NCBI GenBank assembly: GCA_019348395.1
Contig: JAHWJN010000027.1
Location: 4,150-11,886, forward strand
Reading direction: 5' to 3'
From: Chloroflexota bacterium
GTDB lineage: Bacteria > Chloroflexota > Limnocylindria > QHBO01
DNA length: 7,737 nt
Below the pieces are notes generated by a model. It was not told the DNA's origin. It searched no databases and was given only the letters and a program-made list of their open reading frames with translations. Positions 1 to 6,273 of this stretch are shown here, in pieces. The translations under genes and the position numbers were made by a program. The first letter of the stretch is position 1. Each line of letters opens with the position of its first letter.

Positions 1-1
1 T

Positions 2-169
2 GCCGGCGGGAGCGACGGTGACGCGATGCTGCCCAAGGCGATCCGGGTCCTGGCCCGCACCGCGGTCACCTTGATCCGGGACCCGTCACTGGTGGAGTCT
101 GCCTGGCGGGAGCTGCGTGCGCAGGGGGGCGGGAGGCGCCGGACCGAGCCTCGGGAGGAATCGGGCTGA
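2..169 (+). CDS. C-terminal fragment of probable M20-family metallopeptidase/amidohydrolase
   Basis: The left edge cuts this gene; only the last 55 codons are visible, in the frame starting at position 2 and ending at TGA 167-169. The fragment reads SDGDAMLPKAIRVLARTA, then LIRDPSLVESAWRELRAQ, then a short basic tail. The pattern of an Ala-rich helix, T, a leucine-rich stretch, D-P-x-L and an Ala/Glu-rich helix resembles the C-terminal end of AbgB/PM20D2-type M20 amidohydrolases, which hydrolyse amide bonds in small acyl-amino-acid or peptide substrates with a di-metal centre. None of the metal ligands lies in the window, so the family call rests on this tail alone. Its stop codon overlaps the CTG start of the next gene. 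The alternative is an unrelated protein with a similar helical C-terminus. Confidence 0.45.
   Translation, partial: AGGSDGDAMLPKAIRVLARTAVTLIRDPSLVESAWRELRAQGGGRRRTEPREESG
153..160 (+). promoter_or_regulatory. Shine-Dalgarno supporting the CTG start at 166
   Basis: GGGAGGAA sits 5 nt before the CTG at 166-168. It is one of the two best ribosome-binding sequences in the window. No ATG, GTG or TTG in the methyltransferase frame lies within reach downstream of it, so it points to CTG as the start codon. It lies inside the last codons of the upstream M20-like gene, as expected for translational coupling. Confidence 0.6.
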
Positions 170-981
170 CCGACATCCTGGCCGGACAGGGTGGCGACGA
201 GGCCGTCCTCGCCGAGCTCTACGACCTCGAGCACGACGAGATCACCGGGGATCTCGGCTTCTATCGCTCCTGGGCGCGCCGGCAGCGGGGCGCGGTGATC
301 GATCTTGGCTGCGGATCGGGACGCCTGTTCCGCGCGTTGCTCGAGGGCGGTGCCGCGCGCATCGTCGGGGTCGATGGATCGTCCGCGCTGCTGACCCGCG
401 CGGAACGGCGGGTGAGCGGGGACCCGGTCCTGCGAGAGGCGCGCGCGTCGGGCCGCATCGAGCTCATGGCGGGGGACGTGCGATCGGTCCGGCGGAGAGA
501 TCGGTTCAGGCTGGCCATCCTCGCCGGCGTGCTCGCGCATCTCGACGGGCCGGAGGAGGCCATCCGGGCCCTTGCCGCCGCTCGCCGGCTCCTCGCCGAT
601 GACGGCGTGCTGATCGTCGACCTGCTCGGGCCGGGCGGACTGCCGACCGAGGATCTGCCGCTGAGCGTCGACTGGAGTCGACGGATCGGGGAGCGTCGCG
701 TGGTCCGGCGCTCGCGGCTCGAGCGGCGCGAGACGCCGGAGGGGCTGCGGGTGGCCTACGCGACGCTGACGGATCTCGCGGAGGCCGATGGTACGATAGC
801 GCGGCTTTCGGCAAGCTTCCGGCTCTGGTATCCATCACCTTCGGCAGTCCTCGCCCTCGCCGAGCAGGCCGAGCTGGTCATCGAGGCGGCCTTCGGGTCG
901 CACGACTCGGGCCCGCTGGACGAGCGAAGCGAGCGCTGCATCCTGGTGCTGAAGGCAGCGACGGAACCCGGCATGGAGTGA
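166..981 (+). CDS. Class I SAM-dependent methyltransferase (CTG start)
   Basis: A 271-aa methyltransferase with the Rossmann-type SAM-binding fold. Motif I is VIDLGCGSG (residues 44-52). The acidic residue ending strand 2, expected to bind the ribose hydroxyls, is D70 in VGVDGS. A GD pair (102-103) sits at the adenine-binding position. The N-terminal cap YDLEHDE (19-25) is typical of small-molecule methyltransferases of the Methyltransf_25/11 type and of glycine N-methyltransferase-like enzymes. The substrate cannot be told. The start is unusual: the frame has a stop at 19-21 and then no ATG, GTG or TTG until GTG 295, which lies inside motif I and would remove the whole cap. CTG 166 has a good Shine-Dalgarno and overlaps the upstream TGA as CTGA, so I chose it. 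The next gene follows after 4 nt. The family is confident; the CTG start is inferred. Confidence 0.82.
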   Translation: MTDILAGQGGDEAVLAELYDLEHDEITGDLGFYRSWARRQRGAVIDLGCGSGRLFRALLEGGAARIVGVDGSSALLTRAERRVSGDPVLREARASGRIELMAGDVRSVRRRDRFRLAILAGVLAHLDGPEEAIRALAAARRLLADDGVLIVDLLGPGGLPTEDLPLSVDWSRRIGERRVVRRSRLERRETPEGLRVAYATLTDLAEADGTIARLSASFRLWYPSPSAVLALAEQAELVIEAAFGSHDSGPLDERSERCILVLKAATEPGME

Positions 982-985
982 ACGG

Positions 986-2134
986 ATGACAGGCGAACAG
1001 ATCCGGCTCCTGGTGGTCGAGGACGTGCCGCAGGTCGCCTCGCACATCCGCTCGCTGCTCAACGCCCAGTCGCAGATCAAGATGCTCGATGTCGTGACCG
1101 CCGGAGACCGGGCGGTCGGCACCGTCGGCGAGCTGAAGCCGGACGTGGTCATCGTCGATGCGCTGCTCCAGGGCCGGATGAGTGGTCAGAAGGTGGCCGA
1201 GGAGATCCGCCGCGCCGAACCGCAGGTGGGGCTCATCATGCTCACCGTCCCCCAGAATCCCGTGAGCGAGAACCCGGAGCGCGGCGTCGACGCCGTGCTG
1301 AAGATGCCCTTCACCGGCTTCGACCTGACGACCATGGTTCGCAAGGTGGGCGAGGCGCGGGCCGCAGAGTCGGCCGGCTCGGGATCGCTGGTGGTGACGC
1401 TCTTCTCGCCCAAGGGCGGCGTCGGCCGCACGACCCTCGCCTACAACCTCGCCGTCGCGCTCGGTGAGGATCACCGGGTCTGCCTCATCGACGGGTCGCT
1501 CCAGTTCAGCGACCTGCGCGGCCTGCTCCGCGTTCCGGCGGTCGCCCCCTCGATCGTCAACCTGCCGACCGACCGGATCCGCGAACAGGACCTGGCCGAC
1601 GTCATGTGGCGTGATCCGTCGGGCATCGACATCCTGCTGGCGCCGCCACGCGTCGAGATGGCGGAGATGGTCACGGTGCGCGACATCGAGAAGGTGCTCT
1701 CGATCCTCCGCAAGATCTACGAGTTCGTGATCATCGACACGCGCGCGGCGCTGAGCGAGGACGTGCTCGTCTTCCTGGACTCGGCCGATCTCATCCTGCA
1801 GGTGCTCACCTACGACGCGATGGCGATTCGCGGCCTCGTCATGTCGGCCGAGACCTTCGCGGCCATCGGCTACCCCGCGTCCAAGTTGGCGACCGTCCTG
1901 AACCGGTCCGACTCGTCCGGTGGGTTCTCCAAGGCCGATCTCGAGCAGGCGCTCGGCAGGCGTGTCGACTTCGAGGTCGTGTCCGACGGCCACCTCGTGC
2001 TGGCCGCGAACAACGAGGGCAACGCGTTCGTCAGCTCGAGCCCCGACGCGCCCATCGCCCGGGGCGTGCGAGGCATCGCCGACTCGCTTGCCTCGCGCCT
2101 GCGCGAGCGGTCGCCCGCGCTGTCGCGGCGCTGA
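986..2134 (+). CDS. Receiver domain fused to CpaE/MinD-like ATPase
   Basis: A 382-aa two-domain protein. Residues 5-125 form a CheY-like receiver with all hallmark residues: acidic pair E12/D13, phosphoacceptor D58 (VVIVDALL), T87 and K106. A short linker leads to a MinD/ParA-superfamily ATPase (134-375). Its deviant Walker A is KGGVGRTT (143-150), its switch-I-like segment is LIDGSLQFSD, and its Walker B-like strand is FVIIDT (D251). This architecture is that of CpaE/TadZ proteins, which act at the membrane in polar localisation and assembly of Flp/Tad-type pili. No other tad or cpa gene is in the window, so a pilus role is inferred; it could be a stand-alone response regulator. The usual second P-loop lysine is Arg148, while the signature Lys143 is kept. 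ATG 986 is preceded by GGAG (975-978, 7 nt away), and the gene lies 4 nt after the methyltransferase. Confidence 0.85.
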   Translation: MTGEQIRLLVVEDVPQVASHIRSLLNAQSQIKMLDVVTAGDRAVGTVGELKPDVVIVDALLQGRMSGQKVAEEIRRAEPQVGLIMLTVPQNPVSENPERGVDAVLKMPFTGFDLTTMVRKVGEARAAESAGSGSLVVTLFSPKGGVGRTTLAYNLAVALGEDHRVCLIDGSLQFSDLRGLLRVPAVAPSIVNLPTDRIREQDLADVMWRDPSGIDILLAPPRVEMAEMVTVRDIEKVLSILRKIYEFVIIDTRAALSEDVLVFLDSADLILQVLTYDAMAIRGLVMSAETFAAIGYPASKLATVLNRSDSSGGFSKADLEQALGRRVDFEVVSDGHLVLAANNEGNAFVSSSPDAPIARGVRGIADSLASRLRERSPALSRR

Positions 2135-2144
2135 CCGCAGGCGG

Positions 2145-2990
2145 ATGACCGCTTCTCGCCAGGACGCGCGGCCGATCGGCGTCTTCGACTCCGGCGTCGG
2201 CGGGCTCACCGTCCTCGCGGAGCTGCATCGTCGGCTGCCCGCGGAGACCATGATCTACCTCGGCGACAACGCCCGCACCCCGTACGGGCCGCGGCCGGCC
2301 GAGGAGGTGCGCCGCTTCACGCTCGAGGCGGTCGAGTGGCTGATGGACCAGGACGTGAAGCTGCTGGTCCTCGCCTGCAACACCGCCACCGCCCGGGCAC
2401 TCGACGCCGTTCGAGCGCAGGTGTCGGTCCCCGTCGTCGGCGTCGTGCGGCCCGGGGCGGTCGCCGCCGCCGCCGCAACCCGCAGCCGGCAGGTCGGCGT
2501 GATGGCCACGGCCGGCACCGTGGAGTCGGGCGCCTACCCCGCCGCCATTCTCGAGGCTGACGCTTCCGCGAGCGTCTTCCAGCTTGCCTGCCCCGAGCTG
2601 GTGCCGATGGTCGAGGCCGGGATCGTCGACGGCCGACGCGCCGAGTCTGTCCTGCGCGCCTACCTGGATCCGATGCTCGAGGCGGAGCCGACGCTGGACA
2701 CGCTGCTGCTGGGGTGCACCCACTATCCGCTGCTGCGGGAGCCGATCTCGCGGATCGTCGGCGAGGGCGTCGCGGTCGTCGACTCCGCCTTCACCACCGC
2801 CCTGGCGGTCGAGGATCTGCTCGACGCGCTCGGCGCTCGAAGCGGCCCGGGGTCGCTCCCGTCGCACCGGGTGGCCACGACGGGCGACGTGGCCGCCTTC
2901 GTCACCGTTGCCCGGCGCGTGTTCGGCGATGGGCTGCCGGAGGTGGAGGAGGCATCGATCGAGGCGATCGGCGCGCTTCCCGTAGACTGA
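2145..2990 (+). CDS. murI: Glutamate racemase
   Basis: A 281-aa protein that interconverts L- and D-glutamate in the cytoplasm, supplying D-Glu for the peptidoglycan stem peptide. It has all Asp/Glu racemase signatures: IGVFDSGVGG with D15 and S16, the LGDNARTPYG loop (39-48), the first catalytic cysteine C78 in ACNTAT, and the second C191 in GCTHYP next to H193. Length is normal for MurI (about 260-285 aa). ATG 2145 lies 10 nt after the preceding stop and about 10 residues before the first conserved strand. The frame is open further upstream, but that part only shadows the ATPase gene. The Shine-Dalgarno is weak (AGG at 2139-2141), so coupled translation is likely. It is the only firmly essential-type biosynthetic gene in the cluster. 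Confidence 0.96.
   Translation: MTASRQDARPIGVFDSGVGGLTVLAELHRRLPAETMIYLGDNARTPYGPRPAEEVRRFTLEAVEWLMDQDVKLLVLACNTATARALDAVRAQVSVPVVGVVRPGAVAAAAATRSRQVGVMATAGTVESGAYPAAILEADASASVFQLACPELVPMVEAGIVDGRRAESVLRAYLDPMLEAEPTLDTLLLGCTHYPLLREPISRIVGEGVAVVDSAFTTALAVEDLLDALGARSGPGSLPSHRVATTGDVAAFVTVARRVFGDGLPEVEEASIEAIGALPVD
2983..2988 (+). promoter_or_regulatory. Possible internal -10 element for a leaderless DUF2342 transcript
   Basis: TAGACT fits the TANNNT pattern and ends 7 nt before the ATG at 2996, the spacing expected if transcription starts at the start codon itself. No Shine-Dalgarno precedes this ATG. No convincing -35 box is visible, and the hexamer also encodes the last codons of murI, so it may be chance. 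Confidence 0.25.
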
Positions 2991-2995
2991 GCCCG

Positions 2996-4168
2996 ATGTC
3001 ACGACACAGCACCAGGCTCGGCACCGGCATCGTGGTCGGCGGACTGCTCGCCCTCGGGGCGAGTGTCGCGTCGCGCGAGATCATGCGCCGCGCCGGCACG
3101 CACCTGATCGACTGGGAGGCGGTCCGCGAGATCGCGCACCGTCGGCTGGGCGAGGCTGGGGCGCCGCTCGCAGCCCGACACCGGGCCGAGGCGGAAGCCT
3201 TCTACCGCGAGACCCTGCTTCGCATCGAGCCGATCGTGGCCGAGGAGATCGGCTCGCCGCTTCCGGCGGCGCTCGAGACACCGGCGGTGGTCGACCGTCG
3301 CGAGTGGGTGGATCTGAACCTGGCGACCTTCCGCGTGCTGCTCGAGCGCGTCGAGCGCGTGATCACGGACTCGCAGGAGGGCCCCGACACGACCGGCCGC
3401 GCCGTGTCGCGCTGGGTGAACCGCACGGTCGGCAACCAGCAGCTCGGCTTCATGCTCGCCTTCCTCGGGCGCAAGGTGCTCGGCCAATACGACGTCAGCC
3501 TGCTGGCGGCCGGACCGACCCGAGGCCGGTTACACTTCGTGGAGCCGAACATCGTCGGGTCGGCGGCCTCGATGCGCCTTCCGCGCGACGAGTTCCGCAC
3601 CTTCATCGCGCTCCACGAGGCGACGCACGCGTTCGAGTTCGAGGCGCACGAGTGGCTGCGTCCGTACTTCGCCGGCCTGGTGGCCGAGACGGTCGAACAG
3701 CTGGCCGCGGAGTCCGGCGGACTGATGGGCCGCCTGCGCGATGCTGCCGCCGGCGGGCAGGGCCACTGGCTGGAGCGGATCATGACGCCGCGGCAGCGCG
3801 ACACCTTCAACCGAACGCAGGCCCTCATGTCGCTGCTGGAGGGCTACTCGAACCACGTGATGAACGCGGCGGGCGCCGGGATCCTGCCCAACTTCGAGGA
3901 GATCCACCACCGGTTCGAGCGACGCGGCGAGCGACGCGGGGCCGTGGAGCGGGCGATCATGCGCGTCACCGGCCTGGACCTGAAGATGGAACAGTACGCG
4001 GCCGGCGAGCGGTTCGCCGACGCGGTCATCGCCAGCCGGGGCCGCGACTTCCTCAACCGTGTCTGGACCGGCCCGGCCTTCCTGCCGAGTCTCGAGGAGA
4101 TCCGCGCCCCGGATCGCTGGATCGAGCGCATCGAGCAGAGGCAGGGAGCCGCGGGAGGCGTCACCTGA
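2996..4168 (+). CDS. Membrane-anchored zincin of the DUF2342 / F420-biosynthesis-associated family
   Basis: A 390-aa protein resembling the Zincin_2/DUF2342 family, whose members are often named 'coenzyme F420 biosynthesis associated' or 'zinc-dependent metalloprotease'. The biochemical activity of the family is not established to my knowledge. An N-terminal hydrophobic stretch (about 10-25, GTGIVVGGLLALGASV) after a basic start suggests a membrane anchor. The core has HEATH (H207, E208, H211), a zincin HExxH motif, and a downstream LLEGYSNHVMN (E282 in the EGY motif), where E282 is the probable third zinc ligand. The mostly helical flanking regions fit the family, as does the length of about 350-400 aa. 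No F420 biosynthesis gene (cofC, cofD, cofE, fbiC) is in the window. The gene starts 5 nt after murI with no Shine-Dalgarno. Longer upstream starts are shadows of murI. Confidence 0.85.
   Translation: MSRHSTRLGTGIVVGGLLALGASVASREIMRRAGTHLIDWEAVREIAHRRLGEAGAPLAARHRAEAEAFYRETLLRIEPIVAEEIGSPLPAALETPAVVDRREWVDLNLATFRVLLERVERVITDSQEGPDTTGRAVSRWVNRTVGNQQLGFMLAFLGRKVLGQYDVSLLAAGPTRGRLHFVEPNIVGSAASMRLPRDEFRTFIALHEATHAFEFEAHEWLRPYFAGLVAETVEQLAAESGGLMGRLRDAAAGGQGHWLERIMTPRQRDTFNRTQALMSLLEGYSNHVMNAAGAGILPNFEEIHHRFERRGERRGAVERAIMRVTGLDLKMEQYAAGERFADAVIASRGRDFLNRVWTGPAFLPSLEEIRAPDRWIERIEQRQGAAGGVT
4153..4158 (+). promoter_or_regulatory. Shine-Dalgarno supporting the CTG start at 4165
   Basis: GGGAGG lies 6 nt before CTG 4165-4167, inside the last codons of the DUF2342 gene. 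It has the same layout as the site before CTG 166. No ATG, GTG or TTG in the dehydrogenase frame lies near it, so it argues for CTG initiation. Confidence 0.6.
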
Positions 4169-5160
4169 GCGAGCCGTCATTCACCGTCCTCGCCACGCCG
4201 ATCCTCGGGGCGCCGCTGAGCCGGCACCAGGTCGGACGGATCGAGGCGGTCGACGGCGTCCTCTGCGTGCGCATCTCGGCGGACGGCCACATCCACGGTG
4301 ACGCGGACGAGTCGGCCTTCGAGCGGGCCGAGGCCCTCCTGGTCGGGGCGGTCGGAACCGCGGTGCTTGACCACATCGTCGAGCGCTCGCCGCGGCTGCG
4401 CTGGATCCACTCGGCGTCGGCGGGGGTCGACCGCATCGCCACGCCCGCGCTGCGTACGCGCGAACTCCTGCTCACCAATGCCCGAGGCGTCTTCAGCCGA
4501 CCGATCGCCGAGTATGTGGTCATGATGTCCCTCGCCGTGGCGAGGCGGCTGCCCGCGCTGCTCGAGCTCCAGCGCGAGCGCACCTGGCAGCCGCTGCGCG
4601 GCCGGGAGCTTGCCGAGCTGACGGTGGCGATCATCGGCTTCGGCAGCATCGGCATCGAGGTGGCGCGACTCCTGGAGCCGTTCGGTTGCCGCATCCTTGC
4701 CACCCGCCGGCATTCGGAGCGAGGGAGCGGAGCGGCCGGCGTGGAGCTGCGCCCGCTGGAGGCGCTGCACGACGTCCTGCGCGAGAGCGACGTGGTCGTG
4801 GTGGCAGCGCCGCTCACCGAGGAGACGGCGGGCCTCATCGGCGCCGAGGAGCTGGCGGCCATGCGCGAGGACGCGTGGCTGATCAACATCGCGCGGGGGA
4901 GGCTCATCGACGAGCTCGCGCTGCGGCGCGCACTGGAGAACGGCTGGATCGGTGGCGCCGTGCTCGACGTCTTCGCCGAGGAGCCCCTCAGCCCGGAGTC
5001 GCCGCTCTACCGCACGCCGAACCTGGTGATCACGCCGCACACCAGCTGGGCATCGGACCGGGTCATCGAGCGCAGCGTCGACCTGTTCGTCGAGAACCTG
5101 CGTCGGCACCGGGCGGGGGAGCCGCTGCGCAACGTGGTCGACCTCGAGGCCGGGTACTGA
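4165..5160 (+). CDS. NAD(P)-dependent D-2-hydroxyacid dehydrogenase (CTG start)
   Basis: A 331-aa enzyme that reversibly reduces a 2-oxoacid to the D-2-hydroxyacid. The split N-terminal substrate domain includes RWIHSASAGVD (79-89). The central Rossmann domain has GFGSIG (158-163) as the dinucleotide-binding loop. The catalytic triad is complete: R244 in NIARGRLID, E273 in the AEEP motif after LDVF, and H292 in TPHTSW. The HxxW signature resembles the GhrA-type glyoxylate/hydroxypyruvate reductase branch, but the substrate cannot be assigned. After GFGSIG the strand ends in RR (TRRH), which may favour NADPH. The CTG at 4165 overlaps the upstream TGA as CTGA after a strong Shine-Dalgarno. The next canonical candidate, GTG 4267 (residue 35), would delete the first beta strand (FTVLATPIL). 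The frame is open upstream, but those residues lie in the zincin gene and carry no dehydrogenase features. Confidence 0.9.
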   Translation: MSEPSFTVLATPILGAPLSRHQVGRIEAVDGVLCVRISADGHIHGDADESAFERAEALLVGAVGTAVLDHIVERSPRLRWIHSASAGVDRIATPALRTRELLLTNARGVFSRPIAEYVVMMSLAVARRLPALLELQRERTWQPLRGRELAELTVAIIGFGSIGIEVARLLEPFGCRILATRRHSERGSGAAGVELRPLEALHDVLRESDVVVVAAPLTEETAGLIGAEELAAMREDAWLINIARGRLIDELALRRALENGWIGGAVLDVFAEEPLSPESPLYRTPNLVITPHTSWASDRVIERSVDLFVENLRRHRAGEPLRNVVDLEAGY

Positions 5161-5164
5161 GCCG

Positions 5165-6259
5165 ATGCAGGTCACGATCGTCGGTCTGCCGGGGAGCGGC
5201 AAGACCACCGTCTTCAACGCGTTGACCGGCGGCCATGCCGAGACCGGCGGGTACTCCGGTGGTCGCGCCGCCCCGAACGTCAGCGTCGTGAAGGTGCCCG
5301 ATGAGCGGGTCGATCGACTGGCGGCCCTGTTCGCTCCGAAGAAGACGACCTATGCCGACGTCACGTACGTCGACGTCGCCATCCCGGCGGGTGCCGCTCG
5401 CGACGGCACGATCAACCCGGACGCCCTGGGCCAGATGCGCACCGCCGACGCCCTGCTCCACGTCGCGCGCGCCTTCGACGACCCGGCAACCGCCTCGCAC
5501 GCCGACCCGTGGCGCGACGTGGACGACCTCGATCTCGAGTTCACCGTTGCGGATCTGTCAGTCATCGAGAAGCGGCTCGAGAAGCTGAAGACCCAGGGCA
5601 GGCACGGCTCGCAGGCGGAGCGTGAGCAGGCGCAGCGGGAGGAGGAGCTCCTGCGTCGCGTGGAGCCGCACCTGTCGGACGGCCGGCCGATCCGCTCGTT
5701 CGGCCTCACCGCGGACGAGGAGCTGCTCCTGCGCGGATACCGGTTTCTGACCCAGAAGCCGGTGCTCGTGGTCCTGAATGTCGACGAGGCCCGTCTGCCG
5801 GAGGCTCCCACGCTCGAGGCCACCGGGCGCGAGCGGTACGTGCAGCCCCACACCGATGTCGCGGCGCTGGCCGGGAAGATCGAGGCCGAGATCGCCGAGC
5901 TCGGCGAGGACGATGCCCGGCTGTTCATGGATGACCTCGGCATCAGTGAGCCGTCACGCGGCCGCGTGATCCGGCTGACCTACGAGCTGCTGGGGCTGTT
6001 CAGCTTCTTCACTGCCGGCGAGGACGAGTGTCGCGCATGGACGCTCCGTGTCGGGTCGACGGCCGTCGAGGCCGCGGGCGCCATCCACTCCGACCTTGCG
6101 CGCGGCTTCATCCGCGCCCAGGTCATCGGCGTCGACGACCTGCTCCACGCCGGCTCGATGGCCGAGGCGCGAAAGCGTGGAACGCTGCGACAGGAGGGGC
6201 GGGACTACCTCGTGAAGGACGGCGACGTGATCGAGGTGCTCTTCAACGTCGGTCGCTGA
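5165..6259 (+). CDS. YchF/OLA1-like P-loop GTPase/ATPase with C-terminal TGS domain (DUF933)
   Basis: A 364-aa protein, close to the usual YchF length. Residues 5-15 hold the P-loop GLPGSGKTT, followed by FNALTGG. A charged helical insertion lies at about 125-175, as in the YchF coiled coil. NVDE (205-208) occupies the G4 place, where OLA1/YchF proteins carry NxxE rather than the NKxD that gives strict GTP preference. The C-terminal third matches the YchF TGS domain: FFTAGEDECRAWTLR, then IHSDLARGFIRA, then a final RDYLVKDGDVIEVLFNV. YchF binds ribosomes and hydrolyses ATP in studied species. Two motifs differ from textbook YchF: GSGKTT replaces NVGKST, and the switch-II region reads VDVAIPAG instead of DxAGLVKGA. 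It is therefore probably a divergent subfamily, and I give no gene symbol. ATG 5165 lies 4 nt after the dehydrogenase stop. It is the last gene of the plus-strand unit. Confidence 0.9.
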   Translation: MQVTIVGLPGSGKTTVFNALTGGHAETGGYSGGRAAPNVSVVKVPDERVDRLAALFAPKKTTYADVTYVDVAIPAGAARDGTINPDALGQMRTADALLHVARAFDDPATASHADPWRDVDDLDLEFTVADLSVIEKRLEKLKTQGRHGSQAEREQAQREEELLRRVEPHLSDGRPIRSFGLTADEELLLRGYRFLTQKPVLVVLNVDEARLPEAPTLEATGRERYVQPHTDVAALAGKIEAEIAELGEDDARLFMDDLGISEPSRGRVIRLTYELLGLFSFFTAGEDECRAWTLRVGSTAVEAAGAIHSDLARGFIRAQVIGVDDLLHAGSMAEARKRGTLRQEGRDYLVKDGDVIEVLFNVGR

Positions 6260-6273
6260 CCGGGTGCGAGACG

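Noticed and set aside
117..602. Plus-strand 161-codon frame
   Set aside because: Arg/Gly-rich shadow overlapping the methyltransferase in another frame, with no recognisable motif.
788..796. TACGAT-like -10 hexamer inside the methyltransferase gene
   Set aside because: No start codon or gene begins suitably downstream, so it is probably chance in coding sequence.
878..2251. Long minus-strand open frame of 457 codons
   Set aside because: It is antisense to the receiver-ATPase gene and has low-complexity Arg/His/Asp-rich content. It is open only because of high GC.
2031..3002. Minus-strand frame of 323 codons opposite murI
   Set aside because: Low-complexity antisense shadow of murI, which has full catalytic signatures.
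3304..4164. Open frame running into the dehydrogenase, which could suggest an N-terminally extended or fused protein
   Set aside because: The stretch is the Arg/Pro-rich out-of-frame reading of the well-supported zincin gene. It shows no domain, and dehydrogenase resemblance begins right after 4165.
5356..5380. Cluster of ACGT palindromes (GACGT/ACGTACGT) resembling an operator
   Set aside because: It encodes the conserved DVTYVDV strand of the YchF-like protein in a GC-rich codon context. No promoter or gene boundary is nearby.
6260..6273. Possible terminator between the convergent YchF-like and 106-aa genes
   Set aside because: Only 14 nt, with no stem-loop followed by a T-run on either strand.
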